From Shewanella glacialimarina (GTDB lineage Bacteria > Pseudomonadota > Gammaproteobacteria > Enterobacterales > Shewanellaceae), in the NCBI RefSeq assembly GCF_020511155.1, contig NZ_CP041216.1, positions 3,472,001-3,536,000 on the forward strand: a stretch of 64,000 nt of DNA. The letters are read 5' to 3'. The position numbers were made by a program, and so were the translations under genes. Of this stretch, positions 35,083-44,930 are shown in pieces. Each line of letters begins with the position of its first letter. Within the stretch, counting starts at the first letter, position 1. Below the pieces are notes generated by a model. That model was not told the DNA's origin and did no database searches. It saw only the letters and a list, made by a program, of their open reading frames with translations.

Positions 35083-35115
35083 AAGGTGTTCAGTAATTGG
35101 ATTACTAAACACCTT
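35083..35115 (-). terminator. Terminator of the sialidase gene
   Basis: AAGGTGTT and AGTAAT pair with ATTACT and AACACCTT around a TGG loop, giving a long stem with one unpaired base on each side. On the minus strand it runs into a T-rich tract. It lies 30 bases past the sialidase stop. Confidence 0.85.
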
Positions 35116-35144
35116 CTTCATCTCTCATGCGTTATCGATAAAAT

Positions 35145-37982
35145 TTATTTAATTTGTTCAAGTTCAACATTAATAAACTTCAATAAGGTACTGCCTGTAG
35201 CCTCATAAATAATACCTATTGATCCATCATGTAAACTAACAATATCGGAATATGCACTCACGCCATAGACCAATTGGTGCGGCGTACCAAAAGTTACACC
35301 TTCATCCAAGCTTGACCATATAGCCAGATTATTGCGATTCGGACCTGAAGAGATCCCCATAGGTGCAGAGACAAGAATACGATCTTCAATATCACCTGAA
35401 CGCACCGCTGAATATCGAGTGAGACCAATATCAACTTTAGATACAACAAGATCGTGAGATGTTTGCACCCAAGTGACTCCAGCATCATGACTTAAAAAGT
35501 GATAACGCGTACCTGCTGCGCCGCCATCATTTCGGGCACTCAACAATAAAGTACCATCGCTTAGCTCAACCATATCAGCTTCGGTAGGTCCAGAAACTGG
35601 CGTGAAACTGCCTTTTTGCCAAGTTGCACCGCTATCGTCGCTAAATACAGTCGCCACATAAAAATTACTGTTTCCTGCACGCACAATTGCAGGAAAAATT
35701 AATCGACTATTATGGTTTCCTTGAGCAACGGTTTGCCACTGTAATTGAATGCCTTGACCTGGACCTGGATTAATTGAGCGCCAAGTAGGATCTTTAATTT
35801 GCGCAGTAACATCAATAGGTTCATCCCAAGTCACACCATTATCGCGACTTGTGCGATAGAAGATATAATTAGCATCGTTGGGTCCAACACAATTACCATT
35901 TTGAGCGCATAGATCTGGCCACTGAACATAAAATACATAAACCGTATTAGTCGCTTTATCAATAAAAGGCCTAGGGTCTGAATAGTCATAAGAGGGGTTT
36001 TGATCAATAATTTGTACCGGTAACCAAGTACGGCCTTTGTCTATTGAGCGTTTCATCGAGATATTAATTTGACCAGTTTGTCCTGGGTCACCGCCACTAG
36101 GGCGACCTTCAATAAAAGCAAGTAATGAACCATCACCAGATTGCACCATCGAAGGTATACGGTAATGACTCATCCCATCATTCCCTTCTTGGCCACCTTG
36201 AAAAACAACACTTTCAAATATTTCGGGACCACGACCAAACGTTTCGAAACTGACATATCGGTAATTAGCAATACCATTAGTACCAGAAGAACCATTCCCC
36301 CAAACAATGACATTTTGATTACTGGCTGAACCTGCCCACTCCTCAATCAGAGTGCCATCAAAACTAAAACTCGCTAATGCAGTGGCTACATCATAGGCAA
36401 TTTCATAAGTATGATATTGCTGAGCACCGGTTGCAGGAACCAAAGTATGGTTGCCACCACCTTCAAGATTTGCAATTAAATCACCATTAGCATTAATGCT
36501 TAATAAAGCTAAAAAACGTTGTGAACCATTGGCATAATAGTCAGATATAGCACTACCTGACACTATGCGGCTTGTTGTAGTCATTTTCCAGCCTAGGGTG
36601 CTCGCATCATTATTAACTTGTAAGCTTGGCAAAATCTCCCATTCAGCACGCCCATTAGTACCATTAGCCTTCCAGGCGGTTTGGTTTTGGTCGGTAACTA
36701 ACGAACCAATACCTGATCCAGCAGAGTCATTTGTCCAACCCACAGCGGTTGGATTAGTGTCAATACTCGCATCAAACACTGCTACAACATTGGATAAACT
36801 GGTTAAAGTTTCAGCTTGTTTCGCAGTAAATACGTCATCGTAAATACGAGTCTCGTATACAGAACCACTAAAATACCACTGACCACCTGTATTATCGAAG
36901 TTACGCCCAATACTCATCGTATCTAACTCGGTTACTGAGCTTATAAAATTACTCGTACTGTCTGAAAATTGAAGGACCCCATCAACATATATTTTTGTGC
37001 CATTTGCATTAACCATAATCAAGGCTTTATGGTCTTGATTATTATTGTAGGTGGTGGTGGTTTTTGCATCATTAACGAACACACCATTCTCACGAGCATG
37101 GATACGTAAAGTACCATCACTATTGATTAAAAGTGCAAACTCACTAGAACCCTCTGCGGTATTTGAAGCACTGAAGATAGTCGCTGTAGTCCCTGTTGCT
37201 TTAAATTGGGTATAGATACTTCCTTGAGTTAACATTTTCACCGAGGGTAAGTCGGCCTCAATAGCTAAAAACTGAGTTGCACCATCGAAAATTAACTCTG
37301 AGGTGTCCCATTGGGCAACAATGTTAGCTTTGCGGGGTAAAGCACTAGCCTTAATAGTAAAGGCAACACTTTTGTAATAACCAATACCATTAATATTTGA
37401 AGACCCATTACCCCAGGCAATCATATTCTGACTGCTGCTCTCACCAGCCCAAGCTGATTCAATGACAACACCATCAAAACTAAAGGTGGCTAATTGTTTA
37501 GTCGCATCGTATTCAACAGCATAGTCATGATAAGCAGCTGAACCTGAATTGCTGACTAAGGTATGAGTGCCGCCGCCCACAAGTGATACGATTAAATCAC
37601 CACTTGCATTAATACTTAGAATAGGTAAAAACCGTAATGCACCATTTGAGTAATAATCAGTAATATAACCGCCCGAATCAAGCCGACTCGTCCATGTCAT
37701 TTTCCAACCTTTGGCGTTCGCATCTGCGTTTTGTTGTGTATTCGGGACTATGTTCCACTGTGATCTTCCTGACGTACCATCGGCCTTCCAAACTGTTGCG
37801 CCTAAGTCTTGCTCTGTTGAGCCAACTGCCTGAGCATTAGTAAAATCACTCCACCCTTGAGATATTGGACTTACTGAGTTACTCGCATCGAATTTTGCGA
37901 CAATATTGTCTGCATAAACATCAGTGCATATAAAACTATATACACTGATAAATACCAAAAATAGTTTAATTATTTTTATCAT
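35145..37982 (-). CDS. Secreted exo-alpha-sialidase (GH33) with duplicated accessory domains
   Basis: A 945-residue exported enzyme. Residues 1-25 form a signal peptide. Two similar modules (about 28-205 and 400-580; KADGTSGRSQWNI and KANGTNGRAEWEI as matching cores) flank a LamG/sialidase-lectin-like domain (about 225-395). The GH33 propeller (590-945) has R608 in HYRIPS, the FIEGR segment and five Asp boxes (SIDKGRTW, SRDNGVTW, SDDSGATW, SHDAGVTW, SLDEGVTF), plus the late AYSD and IYEATG segments expected to carry the nucleophile Tyr and Glu. It releases terminal sialic acid from glycoproteins. NanR-type sites lie 110-195 bp upstream. Confidence 0.95.
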   Translation of the reverse strand: MIKIIKLFLVFISVYSFICTDVYADNIVAKFDASNSVSPISQGWSDFTNAQAVGSTEQDLGATVWKADGTSGRSQWNIVPNTQQNADANAKGWKMTWTSRLDSGGYITDYYSNGALRFLPILSINASGDLIVSLVGGGTHTLVSNSGSAAYHDYAVEYDATKQLATFSFDGVVIESAWAGESSSQNMIAWGNGSSNINGIGYYKSVAFTIKASALPRKANIVAQWDTSELIFDGATQFLAIEADLPSVKMLTQGSIYTQFKATGTTATIFSASNTAEGSSEFALLINSDGTLRIHARENGVFVNDAKTTTTYNNNQDHKALIMVNANGTKIYVDGVLQFSDSTSNFISSVTELDTMSIGRNFDNTGGQWYFSGSVYETRIYDDVFTAKQAETLTSLSNVVAVFDASIDTNPTAVGWTNDSAGSGIGSLVTDQNQTAWKANGTNGRAEWEILPSLQVNNDASTLGWKMTTTSRIVSGSAISDYYANGSQRFLALLSINANGDLIANLEGGGNHTLVPATGAQQYHTYEIAYDVATALASFSFDGTLIEEWAGSASNQNVIVWGNGSSGTNGIANYRYVSFETFGRGPEIFESVVFQGGQEGNDGMSHYRIPSMVQSGDGSLLAFIEGRPSGGDPGQTGQINISMKRSIDKGRTWLPVQIIDQNPSYDYSDPRPFIDKATNTVYVFYVQWPDLCAQNGNCVGPNDANYIFYRTSRDNGVTWDEPIDVTAQIKDPTWRSINPGPGQGIQLQWQTVAQGNHNSRLIFPAIVRAGNSNFYVATVFSDDSGATWQKGSFTPVSGPTEADMVELSDGTLLLSARNDGGAAGTRYHFLSHDAGVTWVQTSHDLVVSKVDIGLTRYSAVRSGDIEDRILVSAPMGISSGPNRNNLAIWSSLDEGVTFGTPHQLVYGVSAYSDIVSLHDGSIGIIYEATGSTLLKFINVELEQIK

Positions 37983-38090
37983 AATTAATGTAACCTTTTT
38001 ATAAGAGTTATTTTACTAATGCTGAATCTACATACTTCTGCCAGCCGCGTTTTCTGTATAAATAGTGGGCACATCACATCACAACTTATT

Positions 38091-38178
38091 ATACACCAAC
38101 CTGTCATACCATTACCCTATGAAAGCATGGGAACAAAAAACACACAAGCATTTTTTGGTATAACAGCACAACGGTACA
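38091..38178. promoter_or_regulatory. Two NanR-type sites upstream of the sialidase gene
   Basis: On the minus strand GGTATG-ACA-GGTTGG (38095-38110) and on the plus strand GGTATA-ACA-GCACAA with a further GGTACA (38157-38176). Both keep the half site-ACA-half site layout. The remainder of 37983-38464 carries only a 9-bp hairpin (ATTCAATTT/AAATTGAAT near 38232-38251) and no supported gene. Confidence 0.6.
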
Positions 38179-38464
38179 ACACATATAATTTGCTATTCAT
38201 ATTTTCAGAAGGAGAATAAATTGAGGAGGCATTCAATTTCAAAATTGAATGAGAGACTAAAAAATAAAATCAGATAGTAGGAAGGTAATGTATTGCAATG
38301 TGGGGAAAGAGTGCACGAAATATTAACTCACTCTATTTTATAATGAATAACTTAAAAAAGGCGATAATGTGCACTAGGGGCGAGTCGCTCTATAATATAG
38401 CCACTTAATGAAAAGAGTCCCTGGTACTTTACACCCAAAGTCCTGCTAAAAAAGTTTACTTAAA

Positions 38465-39694
38465 CTATTGAGTAGTTTGACTCAACAGGCCTAAATAAAC
38501 ATTAGGACTGCGAATAACTGGTTTTATTTCTCCTGAAATCCAATATAGACGATGACCATTTTGGCTAATGGTTAACGGCCCTGCCCCGCCCCAAAATGGC
38601 ACATCATCAGATAATACATCCCATGAGTCATTAGCAATATTATAGGTTACTTGGTGGCGACTAAAGTTAATATCAGCTTCACTTAAGCTAAAATAGTCTT
38701 GGTTAAACGCCCTTAAATCATTCCCTTTAAGTGTGGTTAATTGCAAAATCGCATTATTAAAAATCTCTCGATTAACACCACCAAGTAATACTAACTGACC
38801 ATTTTCAAGCGATGCAACACCACCACCAACGACAGAAAATGGTTTTTTATCAAGGGTGATGGGGGCTAATATTTTCCATCTCAATTTTTTAAAATCAAAA
38901 ACATAAGCATCGGTTAATACATAATGATCTTTTCCTGCCGATAAATTCAAACCGCCAAAAACATAAAAATGATTATGATGGTGTATCGCAGGAAAGTCAG
39001 ATCGCATTAACCCAGGAATAGGCGGCATAGTGCTAGCATCAATGCAGTTTGCAGTGATAAAAGAATACTTACAGACTTGATTACTCACTTGGTCATTTTG
39101 CTTACCCGCGAAGAGATATAAGGCATCACTTTGCCATGCTGCACCACCTGATGACCAAGTGAAAGGTAAGCGGCCTATAACTTCAACAATAGGTTTCTGA
39201 GTCTGGTCTAACGTCAGCTTAATGATTGAATTAAACGCTTGTTGATTATTTTTACCGCCGATTAAATAAAGGCTATTACCCACCACCACAGTGGCACCAT
39301 GACCGGATTTCATAGGTAAGTGACCATGGGCGATCTCATTAAGTTTCCCATCATTGACATCAAAAACGAAAATATCTGAGTAAAAAACCTTTGCTCCTTG
39401 ATCAAAAAATGGATGACCATTGGGGAAGTTCGCTCCCCCAGCCACAATAAGATAGTCACCTATAAAAGCACTATAAGCCCCTGAAATACCGATAGACTCT
39501 GTATACCCTTGCGGCGCAGGTAACTGGCCGATTTGTTGCCATGAAATTTGTGGTTTTTTGGTTAACGAAAGGTAATCTTGTTCAGATAGGTCTCCGACAG
39601 GTTGTAGCACGTTAGCGTTAGCAAATAAGCTTATTATTAGCGGTAATAATAAAATATGATCAACAAGCTTCAATGCCCGCTCCTTAGTTATCAT
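38465..39694 (-). CDS. NanM-like cyclically permuted sialic-acid mutarotase
   Basis: A 409-residue periplasmic kelch propeller with a signal peptide (about 1-28). Blade motifs include YLIVAGGANFPNGHPFF, SLYLIGGKNN, ALYLFAGKQND, HFYVFGGLNL and QLVLLGGVNR. AGGANFP is typical of the cyclically permuted relatives of E. coli NanM, which speed conversion of alpha- to beta-N-acetylneuraminate in the periplasm so that transport is not limited. It lies downstream of the TonB receptor gene on the same strand, but a terminator-like hairpin (39733-39760) stands between, so its level may be lower than the receptor's. Confidence 0.88.
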   Translation of the reverse strand: MITKERALKLVDHILLLPLIISLFANANVLQPVGDLSEQDYLSLTKKPQISWQQIGQLPAPQGYTESIGISGAYSAFIGDYLIVAGGANFPNGHPFFDQGAKVFYSDIFVFDVNDGKLNEIAHGHLPMKSGHGATVVVGNSLYLIGGKNNQQAFNSIIKLTLDQTQKPIVEVIGRLPFTWSSGGAAWQSDALYLFAGKQNDQVSNQVCKYSFITANCIDASTMPPIPGLMRSDFPAIHHHNHFYVFGGLNLSAGKDHYVLTDAYVFDFKKLRWKILAPITLDKKPFSVVGGGVASLENGQLVLLGGVNREIFNNAILQLTTLKGNDLRAFNQDYFSLSEADINFSRHQVTYNIANDSWDVLSDDVPFWGGAGPLTISQNGHRLYWISGEIKPVIRSPNVYLGLLSQTTQ

Positions 39695-39732
39695 AAAATC
39701 AAAAATTTTAATGGCTATAACAGTAAAAATTA

Positions 39733-39760
39733 AAACCTAATCTGTAATGATTAGGTTTTA
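39733..39760 (-). terminator. Terminator-like hairpin between the receptor and mutarotase genes
   Basis: AAAACCTAATC and GATTAGGTTTT form a perfect 11-bp stem with a TGTAAT loop, followed on the minus strand by AATTTTTAC. It lies 106 bp past the receptor stop and 39 bp before the mutarotase ATG. Confidence 0.75.
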
Positions 39761-39786
39761 ACAAAGCTTAACTGCCTGAATGAGCA

Positions 39787-39821
39787 GCCATCGAGGATGA
39801 TGAGCCATTATCCTCGATGGC
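39787..39821. repeat. 12-bp perfect hairpin after the TonB receptor gene
   Basis: GCCATCGAGGAT and ATCCTCGATGGC enclose an 11-base loop 45 bp past the receptor stop. No T-run follows on the minus strand, so it may protect the mRNA end rather than terminate. Confidence 0.7.
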
Positions 39822-39865
39822 CTTTAGGCCACTACGTACTCTTTATAGTGCGCCCACCTATCCGT

Positions 39866-42754
39866 TTAGAATTTCACTTTAACACCAGCAAATAATTGGC
39901 GCCCAATGACATCATAAGCTTGAGGTGATGTATTAGTGCCAACTGCGGCACTGGTCGCTTGAATATCAGGTTGCTGGTCAAGCAAGTTATTTGAACCAAT
40001 ATATACATTTACCGCATCGTTAACTTGGTAGCTTGCTCTTACATCAACATAATAAACAGCATCCATTGTGTTGAGGTCGTCAGACAAAGTCGTTTCTCCA
40101 AGAACACCTTGAGTTTCAGCGCGATATGTCATCTGGGCAAAAAGATTAAAATCTTCTGTAATGTCATATGAAGCATTCACTGTGTAACGAAACTCTGGGA
40201 ATAATGTTCTACCTAAATTATCGATTTTACCTGTAGGGGTATCAATTTCATATTCTCCTAGATAGTTAGCAATAAAGTTCAAATTGAAGTTATCGAGGAA
40301 ATAAGCTACTTCCAGATCAACGCCACTGGTTGAAATAGTATCAGCATTTATTGACGTCGAATAAATATTCAATATTGGACCGTCATTAACATCACGAGAC
40401 ACTTTGCCGCCACAGGTTGCGTCAAATGTTGATGGATCAGCATCATAACAACGTTTAACCATAATATCGGGAGTAATGGTTGTAATACCGTCTTCAATTT
40501 CGATAGCGTAATAATCTAATGAAACAGATAAATTATCTAACGGTGTCACCACAAAACCTAAGGTTAATGAGTCCGCAGTTTCTGCTTTTAAATCCGGTGA
40601 ACCACTTTGTGATACTAGGGTATTATTCGTCTCAGAACCCACTAAGATATACTTGCCGTTAGCATCTGTATCCATGCGATCTGAAATGGCTGCAATAGAG
40701 GAACAGTTCACATCAGTATTAGAAGTACCAGTATTGCTAGCACCATTACAGACATCTATAGTTGGGTTAGCAACACTGGTCGTTCCGGTAGAGAAAATAT
40801 CGTTAATATTAGGAGCACGAACTGAACTTGATTGGCTAGCACGGACACGGAACATATCGTGAATAGGTGCATCGATACCTAAACGGTAAGTGGATGTGGT
40901 ACCAATAGTAGAATAATTTCCGATTCGTGCAGCAAGGCTAACATTAAGCCAATCAACTACAGGAACGTAAAGCTCACCAAAGACTTCAGCAACATCAAAA
41001 CTGCCATCGATAGGCTGAACTGGACCTTCGCGAGTAATACCTAACTGACGGAAACTATCAGGATTTTCTACGGCTGATTCTTTTCGATATTCAACACCCG
41101 CAGCAAAGCCAACATTATCTTCACCAACCGCAAAATCTAATTCACCTGAAACGACACTGTTAGCGACAAACTGTTCAACTTTAGCGGTTTGCCCCGTACT
41201 AACGGCAAGATATTTCATCGCCTCTTCAGAAAACCCTACAATACCCGCTTGGCCCGCTAAGCTGTCTGTGGTACCAAATGGGTTAACCGGTAAACAGCCA
41301 TAAATTCTTGCAATGGCATCAGCACATTGATAGCCACCATTACCATCTTCTTCAATAGTTACTGCTTGTTGCATATGAGGAATACTAAAGTCACCGCTAT
41401 TTTGTTGCTGCTGTGAGGTTATGCCGTAAGTCGCACCAGTTTGCCAATCCATGCCATTATCTAAATAATAGGTATAGCTACCTGCTACTCGAAACGTGTC
41501 ACGTTGATTCTCAGTTAAGCGATTACCAAATTCAAAGGTACGTCTATTTGTCGATACGCCATCAAGAGAAGTATTGCCCCCCATAACGGCTAGCAGTTGT
41601 TGCCCTGCACTGCTACCGACAAAATATGGGCTTGTGGCTACATCAATACCTGTAGTACCACCGTCACCTCTTCGGAAAATATTGTTCACAACATCAATTG
41701 GAGCCTCTTCTAAATCAACTCTAGCTTGAGTTTGTGCATAGTTTAACTCTAGCTCGAAAGTGGATTTTTCAGAAATATCGAAAGTCACACCCGAGGCAAT
41801 ATTGAAACGCTGGTACGGGGTAACTAAGGTACGATTAGCATGTTGATTATCCCAATCTGACTCTCCGATAGGCTGATAGTTAGCGTCAAGTAAAGGTTGA
41901 TTGGTATTAAATGGATCACCATTTCCAAAGATCTTTAAATCGCCATAACCTAAAGAGCCACCATCAACATGGCCAGGACCATCACGCCTAGCGATTGAAT
42001 CTCTTATACCATCACCATTGGTATCAACGAATCTCATTTCATACTTTGAAAAATCTCTATCAGATGAATTTAAAACATCTTGGTTAGCGTAGCCCGCAGA
42101 GACCCATGCATTGCCGGTATCAAAGTTTTTTCCATAGGTGAAATCGATATTTTGTCTTTCAGCTCCACCTTCAGAAGAATCTGCTGCAAAGGCATTAAAC
42201 TCTGCACCTTCAAAATTCTTTTTAGTGATAATATTAATCACACCAGCAATCGCATCAGAACCATAAATAGCTGATTGACCACCGGTTAATACATCAACAC
42301 GCTCAATAATAGCAGTTGGAATAGAATTTAAATCAACACCATAGCCTGTATTGGCAGACACGCCCGATACATAGCGACGCCCATTAACTAAAACTAAAGT
42401 ACGTGCAGAACCTAAATTACGCAATGATGTGGTAGAGACACCTACGTTACTGCCTGCACCACCCAGAGAGACGTTATCGCTTGAGCCATTAATCGCCGCA
42501 GTTACCGATGGAATTCTGCTTAATACATCACCAATTGAAATTGACGCAACACCTTCAATACTTTCTTTACTAATTTCAGTAATCGGCGCAGATGATGAAA
42601 CGTTAGCACTGCCTTTAAATATGTTAGAACCCGTTACCGCTATGCGTTCAACGTTTTCTTTAACTTCTTCAGCAGCCATGACAGCTGGACTAAGTAAAGC
42701 AGCAATGCATATTGATAATGCTGTGCGACAAAATCTTCTTTGATTGATATCCAT
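39866..42754 (-). CDS. TonB-dependent receptor, probable sialic acid or sialoglycan importer
   Basis: A 962-residue outer-membrane receptor. A signal peptide (1-27, cut at VMAAEE) is followed by a TonB-box-like segment (ERIAVTGSNIF), the plug (about 55-170, with SIPTAIIERVDVLTGGQSAIYGSDAIAGVINIITKK) and a 22-strand barrel that ends in an aromatic-type terminus (LFAGVKVKF). The size is typical of carbohydrate-type receptors in Alteromonadales. It sits with sialidase and mutarotase and has a NanR-type site 114 bp upstream, so the cargo is most likely free sialic acid or a sialyl-oligosaccharide. The ligand is inferred from context only. Confidence 0.9.
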   Translation of the reverse strand: MDINQRRFCRTALSICIAALLSPAVMAAEEVKENVERIAVTGSNIFKGSANVSSSAPITEISKESIEGVASISIGDVLSRIPSVTAAINGSSDNVSLGGAGSNVGVSTTSLRNLGSARTLVLVNGRRYVSGVSANTGYGVDLNSIPTAIIERVDVLTGGQSAIYGSDAIAGVINIITKKNFEGAEFNAFAADSSEGGAERQNIDFTYGKNFDTGNAWVSAGYANQDVLNSSDRDFSKYEMRFVDTNGDGIRDSIARRDGPGHVDGGSLGYGDLKIFGNGDPFNTNQPLLDANYQPIGESDWDNQHANRTLVTPYQRFNIASGVTFDISEKSTFELELNYAQTQARVDLEEAPIDVVNNIFRRGDGGTTGIDVATSPYFVGSSAGQQLLAVMGGNTSLDGVSTNRRTFEFGNRLTENQRDTFRVAGSYTYYLDNGMDWQTGATYGITSQQQQNSGDFSIPHMQQAVTIEEDGNGGYQCADAIARIYGCLPVNPFGTTDSLAGQAGIVGFSEEAMKYLAVSTGQTAKVEQFVANSVVSGELDFAVGEDNVGFAAGVEYRKESAVENPDSFRQLGITREGPVQPIDGSFDVAEVFGELYVPVVDWLNVSLAARIGNYSTIGTTSTYRLGIDAPIHDMFRVRASQSSSVRAPNINDIFSTGTTSVANPTIDVCNGASNTGTSNTDVNCSSIAAISDRMDTDANGKYILVGSETNNTLVSQSGSPDLKAETADSLTLGFVVTPLDNLSVSLDYYAIEIEDGITTITPDIMVKRCYDADPSTFDATCGGKVSRDVNDGPILNIYSTSINADTISTSGVDLEVAYFLDNFNLNFIANYLGEYEIDTPTGKIDNLGRTLFPEFRYTVNASYDITEDFNLFAQMTYRAETQGVLGETTLSDDLNTMDAVYYVDVRASYQVNDAVNVYIGSNNLLDQQPDIQATSAAVGTNTSPQAYDVIGRQLFAGVKVKF

Positions 42755-42867
42755 GACTTCCCTCTTTGAGTTTTAATTTTAATATATAACTGAGTTCATA
42801 TTTTCTGTCTTAACTACCACTAATGATTAAATGTATAATATCCGTGCACCAAACATTATACAGTCAA

Positions 42868-42885
42868 CCTATCATACCAGTATAC
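42868..42885 (-). promoter_or_regulatory. NanR-type operator before the TonB receptor gene
   Basis: The minus strand reads GTATAC-T-GGTATG-ATAGG, two half sites in the spacing seen elsewhere, with GTATAC identical to the end of the best operator. The rest of 42755-43346 (592 bp, divergent or non-coding) contains no gene or structure I can support. Confidence 0.6.
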
Positions 42886-43346
42886 ATCTATCAACATAAA
42901 ACAAACAAAGACAACACAATATTTACATAGAAGTCATGGTTAAGTATGTTTACCCCACTAGACAAACAATCGATTACGAATAGGATGAACAGGAATAAAT
43001 ACATTAATACAATATATTACATATAGGCCTAGCCATATCTGTTGATTAATATACATCTTCAATGTGCCACACAATAGTCGTGTCTCTTAGAGTTAGTCAT
43101 CAGCTTAAACCGCTAAAAATTAGCATGTCATGACTTGACGTTCATACACACAGATAAGCCGCCGTTAGTCATTTATGGGTAATTAAATCAATTTTGGGAG
43201 GGAAATTAAGCAAGTAAACCTACAAAACAATGATGCCGTCATACGATGATTAACCTAATATTATTCTTGTTACCTAAGCACAGTGTTATTAGCTCCATAT
43301 CAAAGTCTTAGGTTCACCCCAAGTGTCTGTAAGCAATCCTTATTGA

Positions 43347-44315
43347 TTAACCACTCTGTTTATCAAACGCGATTCCAAGTGGTTCAAAATATGCCATTAA
43401 TGCTTGATAAATATCAGCACAATGCTGCGAATCCGGATAAGCACCATGCTTAGCTAATGGTGAGTTAATCGTGCTATTCACCAAGTATGGATTGGAAATT
43501 TCAGCATGGGTTTGGGAATACATTTCGATACTTGCTTCAAATGCACGGGCCATCATTTCGGTTGGCTTAGAAAAGTATTGGCTATTTTGCAATTTGTCTA
43601 ATGCAATTGAGCGTCGAACATAGTCATGGGGTAAAGCGGTTTGGGGATCTGAACTGGTATTGGTTAAGAAAGTGACTTCAAATAACTTAGAAAGTTGCTG
43701 ATTAAGCGGATGCACGACTAAAGGTTTATCGGCTAACCAAAGGTCACTGGCACAAGAGAAAGGGTTTATGCTGTTATTATTAATGCGTGTGCTAGCTAAA
43801 GATACATTTGAAGAGTAAGGGTTTAATAGCTGCTCATCCGTAAACATTTTGTCTGCTATGTAGTGATCAAACGCATGCCAAAACTCATGAGCAAGCGCAC
43901 CAGCGCCTGCATTTTTAGCTAAAGCCAGTTCACGATAGGCGGGCGAATAATGTGCCTGAACACCTTTTTGACCGCCATGGCCAAAAGCGAAACGTAAACT
44001 CCCGCGTAAACCAATAAGTTCTGGTGGAACCCGTAATATATTGGCCAAATCGGCTAAAGAATCAAATATCAAGTTAGCCGCTAATGCAGACTCTGTACGG
44101 TTGACCCATTTACCTACTCTAATATGGTTTAAACCAAAGGTGTGTTTAATGTCTAAAAAGCTCACCGAATCACCATTACGGTAGTCAGGACCAACTCGTT
44201 CAAAATGTCGGTGGTGGTTTAATAATGAATGATGTGAAGCCAAATGAGCCCTCTTAGGAAATTTAACCAAGCTTGTAAGCCAAGAAAGATTACCGCTCAA
44301 GCCTAGCAGTGGCAA
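43347..44315 (-). CDS. CLCA_X-family protein with a zincin-like HEFWH motif
   Basis: About 322 residues. The central GPDYRNGDSVSFLDIKHTFG, VPPELIGLRGSLRFAFGHGG and ELALAKNAGAGALAHEFWHAFDHYI are the marks of the CLCA_X family common in Shewanella and its relatives; the LPD1-like core includes the HExxH motif HEFWH, so a metalloprotease activity is possible. No signal peptide is evident. The start is unclear: the frame is closed 11 codons before a TTG at 44315 and no ATG or ribosome site is available, so the N-terminus may be shortened or decayed. The function of the family is unknown to me. Confidence 0.72.
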   Translation of the reverse strand: MPLLGLSGNLSWLTSLVKFPKRAHLASHHSLLNHHRHFERVGPDYRNGDSVSFLDIKHTFGLNHIRVGKWVNRTESALAANLIFDSLADLANILRVPPELIGLRGSLRFAFGHGGQKGVQAHYSPAYRELALAKNAGAGALAHEFWHAFDHYIADKMFTDEQLLNPYSSNVSLASTRINNNSINPFSCASDLWLADKPLVVHPLNQQLSKLFEVTFLTNTSSDPQTALPHDYVRRSIALDKLQNSQYFSKPTEMMARAFEASIEMYSQTHAEISNPYLVNSTINSPLAKHGAYPDSQHCADIYQALMAYFEPLGIAFDKQSG

Positions 44316-44427
44316 ACTAATCTTGGCCGCAGTACTATAATTTTCATATCAAACTTCAGATTCTTTCGTTGCTAAACCGACATTTTAATGATGCCAATAA
44401 ACAATAGTCCGATTAAAGAAGCGTTAT

Positions 44428-44886
44428 TCAAATGCTAAATTTTGATCTTTGGGGGACAAAGTCTAGCTTAGCAAACACAACATGATATGGTATTTTCATT
44501 GGTGCATACTCCCACGTTTTTACAGCACTTATCGCTGCGGTTTCAAAAGCAACATCTCCTTTTCGTTCGACTATCTCGATATTCTCAACTTTACCTTCCC
44601 TGCTTACGCTGTAGCGAAGGGTTACATAACCGCTGAGATTTTGTTCTAACAACAGCTCTGGATAAACAGCTTCGGTGTGCTTGACCAATACCTTAACTGT
44701 ACCTGAGGTTTTATCATTCAGTTGCGCAATGTCATTTTGGGTTTCGGAAATGGCCCGTCTAGTTTCCCTATTGATTCGCTTTTCATCCAAAATTTCAGAT
44801 GTAATTTCATAGACAATTGCTGGAGCGGCGCATCCGGCTAAAAAAATCACCAGTACTACAGCTGCACATTTTGAGATTTTATTCAT
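44428..44886 (-). CDS. Lipoprotein with a TonB C-terminal domain
   Basis: This 152-residue protein has a lipoprotein signal (IFLAGC, C19), a short helical linker, and a TonB C-terminal fold (about 65-148: PELLLEQNLSGYVTLRYSVSREGKVENIEIVERKG...AAISAVKTWEYAP). It lacks the membrane anchor and proline-rich spacer of true TonB, so it cannot act as a classical energy transducer. Ribosome site AAGGAAAA precedes the ATG. Upstream on the same strand is a serine hydrolase gene (44 bp gap), so the two may be co-expressed. Confidence 0.85.
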   Translation of the reverse strand: MNKISKCAAVVLVIFLAGCAAPAIVYEITSEILDEKRINRETRRAISETQNDIAQLNDKTSGTVKVLVKHTEAVYPELLLEQNLSGYVTLRYSVSREGKVENIEIVERKGDVAFETAAISAVKTWEYAPMKIPYHVVFAKLDFVPQRSKFSI

Positions 44887-44930
44887 TTTAACTTTTCCTT
44901 ATCAAATTGCGTTATGTTGATTTGCAGTGA

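Noticed and set aside
38019..38219. A 66-residue frame upstream of the sialidase gene
   Set aside because: It runs through both NanR-type sites and is better explained as regulatory DNA.
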